From contig CAVYFY010000002.1 of the NCBI GenBank assembly GCA_963767835.1, positions 496,001-560,000 of the forward strand: a stretch of DNA of 64,000 nucleotides. Direction: 5' to 3'. Source of the DNA: SIAQ01 sp963767835 (GTDB taxonomy: Bacteria > Planctomycetota > Planctomycetia > Gemmatales > Gemmataceae). Numbering within the stretch: position 1 is the stretch's first letter; each line of letters opens with the position of its first letter. The notes beneath the pieces were generated by a model. The model made no database searches and was not told the DNA's origin. It saw only the letters and a list, made by a program, of their open reading frames with translations. Both the position numbers and the translations under genes were made by a program. Shown here in pieces: positions 28,405-37,828 of the stretch.

Positions 28405-29672
28405 ATGCGAAAATCTCTGGCGGTTTGGCTCATTATTCTCGTCGCAAGCGCGGGAATGCTTTTTCACACGCAAGCGCAGCCGCCGCCGCAGCCCATCGCC
28501 CCCCCGATGGCGGCGCGCGCCCATGCCGAGAAGGTCAAGCCCCGTCACGGGGACAAGCTGCCCGACCAGGCCCAGGCGATCTTTTTCAGCGCCCATCGCG
28601 CTTTGGAATGGCTCAAGCTGACGAACAAGCCGGATGGGCGTTTCGTGTACGGATTTCAGCCGGCGTTGCGCGTGCAGCTGGACGGGGACAATTTTCAAAG
28701 TCAGGCAGGGGCAACCCTGGCCCTGGCCCGCGCCTCCCGCTATTTCCGCGACGAACGCGGCGCCGCCATCGCCCGCCAGGCGGTCCTCGCGCTCTGGGAA
28801 CTGGAAACGACCGCCGATCCGAAAGACCCCACGCTTCGTTTCACCGCCGCGCCGCCGAACGTCGTCGAACGTCTCTCCAGCAATGGCCTGATCATCTCCG
28901 CAATTGCCGAATCCGCCGACACCCCTGCCAAGGACCTCCTCGACCATGCCGAGCAACTCTGCAATTACCTTCGGCAACAGCAAAAAGCGGACGGTATGCT
29001 GTTCGTGACGGTTGGCGCAACTGTCCTCAAGAGCGGCTCGGCCGAGATCGATGCGGATCGCGCCGGCTGGGCGCTGCAAGGCATCATACGCAGCCAAAAG
29101 CATCGCCCGGCCGCCTGGAAGCTCGACATGCTGCGCCGCGCCGCGCCGCTTATCACGCCGCGTGGACGCAAAACAAAAACCGGGCCACCGTGTGCAGCCA
29201 CACGCCCGCCTATGCCGAAGCGTATGCCCAGACCAAGGACGCCGACTTCGCCCAGACCGTGTTCGCCATGAACGACTGGCTGATCGGGCTGCAATATCGC
29301 GAGGAATTCGATTCGCCGCGCAAGCACTGGAACGGCGGCTTCCGCCGATTCAGCGAGGGCAAGCCGGAGCAAACGACGCCCGACATCAGCTCGGCCCGCT
29401 GCGCCGAAAGCCTGGCGGAAGCGTGTCGCGTCGCCCGCCTGATGGGCGATTTGCCGCGCTATGAACGCTATGAGCGCGCGCTCTTGCACAGCCTGCACTT
29501 CTTGATGTCGCTGCAATATACGGGCGCCAAGACGCAGCATTTCGTCGAGTCGTTTCGCCCATTGATCCTTGGCGCTTTTCATGCCTCACACCAGGACGGC
29601 AACATCCGCATCGACTACACGCAGCACTCGGTGGCAGCCATGGTGCAGTATCTCGATGCAGTTGTGGAATGA
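28405..29672 (+). CDS. Exported alpha/alpha-barrel protein (terpene-cyclase-like fold), one frame break
   Basis: An AGGAGG site precedes the ATG at 28405. A signal peptide (LAVWLIILVASAGMLFHTQA) leads into a helical protein with repeated segments such as RALEWLKLTNKPDGRFVYGF, GATLALARASRYFRD and WALQGIIRS, the pattern of (alpha/alpha)6 toroids as in squalene-hopene cyclase-like or glycosyl-hydrolase-like proteins. The frame breaks near 29155; the second part (HTPAYAEAYAQTKDADFAQTVFAMNDWLIGLQY) continues to 29672. No catalytic DxDD motif is visible, so no enzyme activity is claimed. Confidence 0.7.
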
Positions 29673-29818
29673 ATTGCAAGCCCAGCTCCGAGCCCCTCGG
29701 ATGGTGGAAAGCATCCCAGGGATTCACCCTGGCCTTGGCGATGGTTTTCAGCGGAATATACTGCCTTTTTCGTGCGCTTGCGGCGCGTGACCGCGAGACG
29801 GCGGCAGAGATCGGTTAA

Positions 29819-30847
29819 GTGCTCATGAACGAAGAACGACCCCCATCTGCGCGGCCGCGCTGTCGAACCCTCACGGGAGTGCGCGTCCTGGCGACCGGCA
29901 GCTATGTGCCCGACGCCGTCGTCACCAACGATCATCTCCACCAACGGCTCGGCTTCGATTCCGACTGGATTGTCAAACGCACCGGGATTCTCGAACGCCG
30001 GCATGTCCTCGCGCATCAAGCGACCAGCGATTTGTGCTACGAAGCGGCGCGCCGCTGCATCGACGCCGCCGGCGTCAAGACCTCGGACATCGATCTGTTG
30101 CTGCTGGCCACCTTCACGCCCGACATGTCGTTCCCCTCAACGGCGTGCATCGTGCAGGACCAGCTCAAGCTCAATTGCCCCGCGGTCGATCTGCAAGCGG
30201 CATGCGCCGGCTTCATGTACGCCCTGATCACCGGCGCGGCCTATGTCGCGTCCGGCGCCAGTGATCTGGCACTCATCATCGGCGGCGACGCCAACTCGCG
30301 CGTCATCAATCCCAACGACATCAAGACCTACCCGCTCTTCGGCGACGGCGCCGGCGCCATCCTCTTGACGCGGGGCCGACCCGATCAGGGCATCCTCAGC
30401 TACAGCCTCGGCGCCGATGGATCGGGCGGCGATCTCTTGAGCCGGCCCGCGTGCGGCAGCCGCATGCCGCCGACGCCCGAACTTTTGCAAAAGGGCCTGC
30501 ACTATCTCTACATGGATGGCCGCGCCGTCTTCCGTTGGGCCGTCGCGATCATGTGCGACACCATCCAGGATGTGATGGACCACAGCGGCTACACCCCCGA
30601 TCAGGTCAACCTCTATCTGCCGCACCAGGCCAACATCCGCATCATCAATGCTGCCATCGACGTCTTGCACATCCCGCGCAGCCGCGTCTTCAACAATCTC
30701 GAACGCTACGGCAACACCTCCGCCGGCTCCATTCCGCTGGTCCTCGACGAAGCCATGCAGGAAAACCGCATCAAGCCGAATGACCTCGTCTGCCTGAGCG
30801 GCTTCGGGGCCGGCCTGGCTTGGGGTACGGCCTTGATGCGATGGTAG
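29819..30847 (+). CDS. fabH: Beta-ketoacyl-ACP synthase III (FabH-like)
   Basis: It condenses acetyl- or acyl-CoA with malonyl-ACP to start fatty-acid chains. Catalytic Cys lies in AACAGFMYAL, His in LPHQANIRII, and Asn in RYGNTSAGSIPL, giving the KAS III Cys-His-Asn triad. The N-terminal RVLATGSYVPDAVVTND and GDGAGAILL are also standard, and the length (about 340 aa) is normal. A GTG at 29819 or the ATG at 29825 can start it. It is cytoplasmic. Its stop is 220 bases before the riboswitch of the efflux operon, so it is transcribed separately. Confidence 0.93.
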   Translation: MLMNEERPPSARPRCRTLTGVRVLATGSYVPDAVVTNDHLHQRLGFDSDWIVKRTGILERRHVLAHQATSDLCYEAARRCIDAAGVKTSDIDLLLLATFTPDMSFPSTACIVQDQLKLNCPAVDLQAACAGFMYALITGAAYVASGASDLALIIGGDANSRVINPNDIKTYPLFGDGAGAILLTRGRPDQGILSYSLGADGSGGDLLSRPACGSRMPPTPELLQKGLHYLYMDGRAVFRWAVAIMCDTIQDVMDHSGYTPDQVNLYLPHQANIRIINAAIDVLHIPRSRVFNNLERYGNTSAGSIPLVLDEAMQENRIKPNDLVCLSGFGAGLAWGTALMRW

Positions 30848-30974
30848 AACTCTTTCTGAATCCAGTAGTTCCAAATCCACCACGGATCGAGCGCGGGGCC
30901 ATCGTTTGTTGTCGATCCCAAGGCGGCAAATCAAGCTCCCTCCACGAATCGCCTCTAAAGTTCCAAGATTTCGC

Positions 30975-31003
30975 TTGAATTCTTGCCGCGATTGGCCGAT
31001 AAA
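30975..31003 (+). promoter_or_regulatory. Possible promoter of the riboswitch-efflux operon
   Basis: TTGAAT (30975-30980) and GATAAA (30998-31003) are spaced by 17 bases, and transcription from here would start about 55 bases before the riboswitch. Motif evidence only. Confidence 0.4.
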
Positions 31004-31066
31004 ACGAGAGGTAACAAACGGTCCGCCGAGACATACGCTTTCCCCCCTTTGAAAGCGCCTGATGAT

Positions 31067-31115
31067 GGGGATGGAGTTCCCCGATACCCGTCCATTGAGG
31101 ACTGATAACTCCTAC
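31067..31115 (+). promoter_or_regulatory. Fluoride riboswitch (crcB motif)
   Basis: The sequence has all parts of the fluoride aptamer: GGGGATGGAGTTCCCC (first stem with the conserved GATGGAGTT loop), a short ATACC joiner, the second stem GTCC-ATTGA-GGAC, then TGATAACTCCTAC, whose AACTCC can pair with GGAGTT to form the pseudoknot. The final ACTCCTAC is also the 5' arm of the terminator at 31107-31144, so ligand-bound aptamer and terminator exclude each other: an ON switch at the transcription level is predicted. The first downstream gene is an RND pump at 31202, not crcB or a CLC-type fluoride carrier. Confidence 0.9.
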
Positions 31116-31144
31116 TTGGCCTGCAAAGGCGGTAGGAGTTTTTT
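31107..31144 (+). terminator. Riboswitch-controlled terminator
   Basis: AACTCCTAC (31107-31115) pairs with GTAGGAGTT (31132-31140), followed by a T-run. The 5' arm is shared with the riboswitch 3' end, the expected layout of an expression platform. Confidence 0.88.
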
Positions 31145-31150
31145 CCTATA

Positions 31151-31172
31151 ACCGCCGCGAGGCGGTTTTTTT
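31151..31172 (+). terminator. Second terminator-like hairpin after the riboswitch
   Basis: ACCGCC, loop GCGA, GGCGGT then seven T. It stands 30 bases before the pump start. Either it tightens the OFF state or it is a second termination point; how it is bypassed is not visible. Confidence 0.7.
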
Positions 31173-31201
31173 GTTGGTGCTCACATCGAAAGGCATCGTC
31201 G

Positions 31202-34200
31202 ATGAACGTGATCGATTTCGCGCTGAATCGGCCGAAAACCGTCATGGTGGCCATGGTCGCAATCGCCCTGGGCAGCGTGTTCGCGGCCTCGCGCATGCGG
31301 ACGGACGTCTTCCCAGAACTGAATATGCCGATCATTTACGTCGCCCAAGCCTATGGCGGCATGGACTCGGCCCAGATGGAAGGCCTGATTGCCAACTACT
31401 ACGAGTATGCGTTCCTCTACATGAACGGCATCGACCACGTGGAGACCAGGAACATCCAGAATATGACCCTGGTCAAACTCTATTTTCATCCCGGCACCGA
31501 CATGGCCCAGGCGATGGCGGAATCGGCCATCTACGCTAACCGGGCGAAGGCTTATTTTCCGCCCGGCACGGTGAACCCTTTCATCCTCCGCCTGGATGCC
31601 AGCAGCGTACCCGTGTCGTATCTGGTGCTGTCCAGCGAGACACGGAGCATCAGCGAGTTGTCCGATGCGATGCTCTTCAAGATTCGACCGATCCTGGCAA
31701 GCCTGCCCGGCGCCTCAGCGCCACAGCCCTTCGGCGGCAGCTTGCGAACAATCGTCGTGCATCTCGACCCCGATGCTTTGCGCAGATATCGCCTTTCGCC
31801 GCAGGAAGTTTCCGAGGCTCTCAGCAAGGGGAATACCATCACGCCGTCGGGCGATGCCCGGATCAAGGACATGATGCCGATCGTGTCGATCAACTCGCTG
31901 GTTGTCGATCCACAGGATTTGGGCAAGATTGCGATAAAGCCTGGCCAGAGCATTTACCTACGCGACCTGGGCCGGGTGGAGGACAGTTCCGATGTTCCCT
32001 TTGGCTGGGCTTTGGTCCAAGGCCGGCGCTCGATCTACATGCCGATCAACAAGACAGCCGAGGCATCCACCCTCACCGTGGTCGGCGAACTGCGGGACAA
32101 TCTCGACCGCATGCGGAAGGCGTTGCCGGAGGACGTGAAGCTGACGTTGGAATTCGATCAGTCACCGTATGTCACGGGGGCGATCGGCGGCGTGGTCGAG
32201 GAATCGGCGCTCGGGGCGCTCCTGACCGGGCTGATGGTCTTGTTGTTCCTGCGCGATTGGCGCAGCGTCATTGTGGTTGTGCTCACGATCCCGCTGGCAT
32301 TGATGGGGGCCGTGTTCGGGCTTTGGATCGCGGGTCAAACGATCAACCTGATGACGCTGGGCGGCCTGTCCTTGGCCGTCGGCATCTTGGTGGATGAGGC
32401 GACAGTTGTCATCGAGAACATCCATACACAAATGGGCAAGCCGCAATCGATCGCCCGCGCCGTTTTGATCGGCACCACGGAAACGACGGTGCCGAACATG
32501 CTGGCGATGTTGTGCATCCTGGCCGTGTTCGTGCCGTCTTTCTTGATGGAGGGGGCGGCGCGCGGCCTGTTTGTGCCGCTGGCGATTTCGGTCGGCTTCG
32601 CCATGGTCACCGCATTCATCTTGTCGATCACGTTTGTCCCCGTGCTTGTCGATCTGGCTGCTGCGACATTCCCATGCTGACGTCCACGGCAGGCTCCCCG
32701 CACCGTATTGGTTCCTTCAGTGGCTGGAGCGATTCACGTTCATTCGGTTCCAAGGTCGTTATTCCTTGCTCCTATCGCGGGTATTGATTTGGCGATGGAT
32801 TCTGCTTCCCACGTACGTCGTGGTTGCCGCACTGGTGCTTGCCTTGGTGGGCAGTCAGGTGGGCTGGGAAATCGCGCCGCAGGTCGATTCGGGACAGTTT
32901 CAGATGCGGATTCGGGCGCCGTCGGGCACGCGCTTGGAGCTTAACGAGAAGATCACGCGCGAGGCGCTGGACATCATCAAGAAAAAGGTCGGACCGGAAA
33001 ACATCGAGATGTCGGTGGCCTACGTCGGCGTGACGGCGCCGACATACACCGTCAACGCCATCTACTTGTGGACCGGCGGCGTCGATCAGTCGGTCATGCG
33101 AATCTCCCTTCGCAAGGACAGCGGCCTACGCGTCGCCGAGTTGAAGGAAGATCTGCGCAAGGAACTGCCCGAGCGTTTGGTGCCCTGGCTCGCTCAGCGC
33201 CTGGAGACCGATTATGATTACTCCCCGGCCCAGGCAATAGGGCGCGCGTCCCAAATAAAATTCTCGTTCGAGCCGGCCGACGTGGTCAACCAGGTCATGA
33301 GTTTCGGCTCGCCCACGCCGGTGGAAGTCGTGGTGACCGGGCCGAACCTGGCGGTCAATCAGGCTCATGCCCAAAAAATCTTTGCTGGCCTCAAGCAAAT
33401 CGAATCGTTGCGCGATCTTCAATTCGGGCAAGTCATGGATTATCCGCGCATCCGCGTGGAGGTGGACCGGGAACGGATCGGCTTCGCGAAGCTGACGGTG
33501 GCGGACGCGGCCAACGCCATGATCGCCGCCACCTCGTCCAGCCGCTACATGGTCCCGGTCTTCTGGGCCGATCCCAAGAGCGGCATCGGCTATCAAGTGC
33601 AGCTCGAAGTGCCTCCTGCCCGCATCAATTCGTTTGACGAAGTGGGCATGATCCCGATCAAGCCGCAATCCGGCGGGGGCCAAATCCTGATGCGCGACAT
33701 GGCCCGCATCAAGGCAGGGACCATGCCGGAAGAATATTCCCGCCTCAACCAAAAACGTTACATCAGTATCTCCGCCAATATCGAGGGGGAGGACCTGGGC
33801 CGTGTCAGCGCGAAATTGGAGCAGGCGATAGCGGAAGCCGGCGAATTGCCCCGCGGCGTCGAGGTGGAGATTCGCGGGCAGGTGACACCGATGTTGCAGA
33901 TGTTCCGCGGGCTGGCGGTCGGCATGGGCCTGGCCGTGGTCGCCGTCTTCTTGATGCTGGCGGCATATTTTCAATCCGTGCGTTTGGCCGTCGTGGCGAC
34001 AGCCACGACGCCGGCGGTGGTCGCCGGCGTCGCCGTGGTGCTCTTCATCACCAATACCACGCTCAATATTGAATCGTTCATGGGAGCCATCATGTGCGTC
34101 GGCGTCGCCGTCGCCAACGCGATCTTGCTGGTAACCTTCGCCGAACGAAACCGCCAAAAGGGAGAAACGTCGTTGCACGCGGCCCTCAGCGGCGCGCGCG

Positions 34201-34519
34201 AACGTCTGCGCCCATCTTGATGACAAGTTGCGCCATGATCGCCGGCATGGTCCCGATGGCGCTCGGCATGGGCGAAGGCGGCGAGCAAACCGCGCCGCTG
34301 GGCCGAGCGGTCATCGGCGGGCTGGCGGCTGCCACTTTCGCCACGCTCCTGATTCTGCCGGCAATTTTCGCGATTGTGCTAGGCAAGAGCAAAGTGCAGT
34401 CCGCGTCCATTCATCCTGACAACCCGGAAAGCGCCTATTTTTCTCCGTCGGCAGCGAGTTCTCATGCCAGGGACTCCATCGACGCGGCCCGAGCCATCCA
34501 CCATGCGAAAGAGGAATAA
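31202..34519 (+). CDS. RND-family efflux pump subunit, two frame breaks
   Basis: An inner-membrane proton-driven exporter of the AcrB/CzcA type: first transmembrane helix TVMVAMVAIALGSVF, periplasmic porter region (PAGTVNPFILRLDASS-like stretch near 31570), helices around ALGALLTGLMVLLFLRDWRS, and the motif GILVDEATVVIENI with the conserved acidic residue of TM4. After a frame break near 32665 the second half restarts (VLIWRWILLPTYVVVAALVL, then the second porter region) and after another near 34208 the last helices follow (GMVPMALGMGEG, TLLILPAIFAIVLG). Full length is about 1100 residues, normal for the family. The substrate cannot be read from sequence. The gene lies behind the fluoride riboswitch. 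Confidence 0.9.
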
Positions 34520-34520
34520 C

Positions 34521-36005
34521 ATGAGCGCTATACTGACAAAGAGCCACGCACGAAGCAAGCGGCCGTTCGCTGCACACCGCTTACTTCGTGCGCGGCTCCT
34601 TATCGTAATCTTGCTTGGAGCCGGCGCAACCGGATGCCACCATCGCAAATCACGAGAGGCGCCCGCCGCGGAGGTTCCCGCCGTCACCATCGTGACACCG
34701 CTCAAGCAACCCCTGAAGCGCACGATCTTGCAACCCGGTTTCGCCAGAGCCTATGAGCAAACGCCGATCTATTCCCGCGTCGCCGGTTACGTGGGGGATG
34801 TTCCCGGCAACAAGGACAAAGACGACAAACACATTGCCGACATCGGCGATGAAGTGAAGAAGGGGAGACCGCTGGCAACATTGTGGGTTCCCGAATTGGA
34901 AAAAGCCCTCAACTCGAAGATCGCGCGCGTCAGCCAGGCCGAGGCGCAGGTCAAACAGGCCGTGGCGACATTCGAGGCAGCCAAAGCGAATGTGGAGACG
35001 ACCAAGGCCAACGTTCTCGAAGCTTACGCCGCCATCGCGCGCGGCGAGGCCGAATACAAGCGTTGGACCGCCGAACTCGAACGGGGCAAACGATTGCAGA
35101 CCGGCCTGGTTTACGACAAGCAAACGCTCGATGAGGTCACGTTTCAAAAAGAGGCGGCCCACGCCGGATGGGAGCAAGCCAAGGCCAAGCATGTCTCGTC
35201 CGAGGCGAGCGCTTTAGAGAGCGTGGCCAGGCGAGACAAGGCCGAAGCCGACGTCATTGCAGCCGAGGAGAGCCTGCGGGTCGCCAAGGCAGACCGCGAC
35301 CAATCGAAGGTTTGGTTCGATTACCGCGTGATCCGAGCGCCTTACGACTGCGTGGTCACGCAGCGCAATGTCCACACCGGGCACTTCCTGCAGGTTTCCT
35401 CCTCCGGCAGCACCAACAAATCCGCCGAGCCCATTTTCAATGTGGTTCGCATGGACATCCTGCGCATCAACGTCCAGGTTCCCGAACATGACGCGCCTTT
35501 GGTGAAAGCCGGAGACCAAGCCGCGATCACATTCCAGGGTTTGAAGGATGAGCAGATCATCGGCAAGGTCACCCGCACCACCGATGTCCTGGACATGGAA
35601 GCGCACACATTACGGGTTGAAATTTGGCTTCACAACACGCGCCTCCCCAATGGCAAATGGAAGCTGATGCCCGGTATGTACGTCAATTCCGCCATCAAGG
35701 TGGAAACGCCAAAAGTCTGGACGCTGCCGACCGATGCGGTCTTCACGGACGGGGAAAAAAGTTACTGTTTCATCGTCGATCAAGAAACCGGCAAAGCGAT
35801 GAAAACCGCTCTGCAAATCGGCGTCAAGAATGATTCGTTGGCGGAAGTGATGAAGAAGCAAGTTAGATCGCAGCGAGCAAAGAACCAAGCGTGGGAGGAT
35901 TTCACGGGTCTGGAGCGGATCGTCGCCGCCAATCCGGAGTCGCTGATCGATGGACAAGTGGTCACGGTGGCGGCGCCAAAGAATACGCCGCCCGGTCACG
36001 ATTGA
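34521..36005 (+). CDS. RND membrane-fusion (periplasmic adaptor) lipoprotein
   Basis: It starts one base after the pump stop, with a GAGGAATAAC ribosome site. The leader (LRARLLIVILLGAGATGC) ends in a lipobox, so it is anchored in the inner membrane. The order lipoyl half (YSRVAGYVGDV), long alpha-hairpin coiled coil (about residues 120-270; ARVSQAEAQVKQAVATFEAAKANVE), second lipoyl half (VIRAPYDCVVTQRNVHTG), beta-barrel (LRINVQVPEHDAPLVKAGDQAAITF) is that of HlyD/AcrA-type adaptors. It links pump and outer-membrane channel. Confidence 0.92.
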   Translation: MSAILTKSHARSKRPFAAHRLLRARLLIVILLGAGATGCHHRKSREAPAAEVPAVTIVTPLKQPLKRTILQPGFARAYEQTPIYSRVAGYVGDVPGNKDKDDKHIADIGDEVKKGRPLATLWVPELEKALNSKIARVSQAEAQVKQAVATFEAAKANVETTKANVLEAYAAIARGEAEYKRWTAELERGKRLQTGLVYDKQTLDEVTFQKEAAHAGWEQAKAKHVSSEASALESVARRDKAEADVIAAEESLRVAKADRDQSKVWFDYRVIRAPYDCVVTQRNVHTGHFLQVSSSGSTNKSAEPIFNVVRMDILRINVQVPEHDAPLVKAGDQAAITFQGLKDEQIIGKVTRTTDVLDMEAHTLRVEIWLHNTRLPNGKWKLMPGMYVNSAIKVETPKVWTLPTDAVFTDGEKSYCFIVDQETGKAMKTALQIGVKNDSLAEVMKKQVRSQRAKNQAWEDFTGLERIVAANPESLIDGQVVTVAAPKNTPPGHD

Positions 36006-36112
36006 CGCCAACCGTCAGCAACTTGCCCAGATTCGTTGTTTTCGTGCATCATTCCATCCGGAATAGTCGATAAAGTCGATACGTCGGATTCAATGGCATT
36101 GAGGCGGTCAAG

Positions 36113-37715
36113 ATGGTAAGGAAATGCCACTTCTGGCGCAGGCCATACACCGCCGTTCCACTCTTGCTGGCGGTTTGCGTGAGCGGGCCGGGCAGTGCGC
36201 TCGGCCAAGAACCCTCGCCGCCACGGGCGCGATTCGGGATACCGCAAGTCGCCGGGCTGGACTCCAACGCTCAAAAGCCATCCCCCCAGATTCTTCCCCA
36301 GCCTCAAAAAACGCCATCGACTTCGCCACCGGCGTGGTCACCGCCCAAGGCGGCGGCGGGCGAAGAAATCTATCCGATCAGCTTGCCGAACGCGTTGAAG
36401 TTGGCGAACGCGCGGGCCTGGGATATTTCGATTGCGCAGAGACAACTGCAGATTGCCGTAGCTCAGCATGAGGGAGCCAAGGCGATGTGGATTCCGAGCT
36501 TGATCGGCGGGGCGGCGTATGCGCACCACGACGGACCGATTCAAGCGAACGACGGCAGCGTCACCGACAACACGCGCAGTTCGCTGTTCGCGGGGGTCGC
36601 GCCGTTGGCGTATTACAACGTCACCGATGCAATCTTCGCGCCGCTGGCCAAACGCCAGGATGCCCTCGCCCAGCGCGCTGGCGTGCAGACCGTGACCAAC
36701 GACACGCTGACGGCGGTGGCCGTCGCCTATTTCGATGCCCAGGAAGCACGCGCCGATTTGGCGAGCATTGAGGAGATCTCACGCTTGATGGCCGCCCTGG
36801 TTCGCAAGACCGAAAAGTTGGCCCCGGAGCTGGCGCCGGAGGTCGAACTGGCGCGGGTAAGAGCCTTGCAAAAGAACATCGAGCAAGCCCGAATCACGGC
36901 CCGCATGCAGTGGCGCATCGTCAGCGCCGAGTTGGCCCGCGTGTTGCGTTTGCCTCCTACGGTCATTGTCCAACCGATTGAGCCTCCCGACTTGCGCATG
37001 ACGCTAATACCGCTGAGCACGACTGCCGAAGAAATGATCCCCCTGGCCCAGCGTTTGCGACCGGAACTGACGCAATATCAGGCACAAGTCGCCGCGGCCG
37101 AGGAACGCCTGCGTCAGGAGCGCTTTCGGCCGTTCTTGCCCAACATCGCTGTGCGCGGTGGGACGACGCCGACGGCCAATCCGTTGGGCGCGGGAGGCTA
37201 CGCCGCCGGTCAGGGCGGCAGCCTGGGAACGATGGGGCTGCGCAGCGATTGGGATCTGGAGGCAATCTGGGAATTGAAAAACCTCGGCTTCGGCAACGCC
37301 GCCTTGGTCCGCGAGCGCCGCGCGGCCGTGGATCTGCGCGCACGACCAGCACTTCCGGTTTCACGATTACGTTGCCAAAGAGGTCATGCAAGCCTCGGCG
37401 CAACTGCGCGCCGCCGACGAACGCACAGCCGCAGCGGAAGGGGAACTGCAACAGGCGTGGCTGTCAGCAACCAAGAACCTGGAAGGACTCGGCGAAACCA
37501 AGCGCCCGGCCGGGAACATCGTCATCCTCGTCATTCGTCCGCAAGAAGTCACGGCGGCGATGCAATCGCTTGTGCAAGCGTATTACAACTACTATGGCGT
37601 CACCGCGGAATTCAATCGCGCTCAATTCCGCCTCTATCGGGCGCTCGGTAATCCCGCCCAATTTGTCTTCGATCACAACAATCCCCCATGCGAAACCCCG
37701 GCCGTCCAGCGATGA
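36113..37715 (+). CDS. TolC-like outer-membrane channel, one frame break
   Basis: The leader RPYTAVPLLLAVCVSGPGSALG is followed by a proline-rich linker and the TolC/OEP helical repeats: ISLPNALKLANARAWDISIAQRQLQIAVAQHEGAKAMWIPSL opens the first, and DYVAKEVMQASAQLRAADERT the second. The frame breaks near 37342, between AAVDLRA and HDQHFRFHDY; the tail ends at 37715. It would complete the tripartite exporter with the two genes upstream. No lipobox Cys is seen. Confidence 0.87.
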
Positions 37716-37828
37716 CAGACCGGAAGGGACTGCGACCGTTTGCCAAACGATCGACGGATAAGCCGCTTTATGGAACGGTGATCGCGCCGTACATCAATCA
37801 AGGTGTGCGCGCGGACCACCGAGCCAAG

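Noticed and set aside
31202..34519. Assigning the RND pump to heavy-metal (Czc) export
   Set aside because: No metal-binding signature is visible and the frame breaks prevent a safe reading; only the RND family can be supported.
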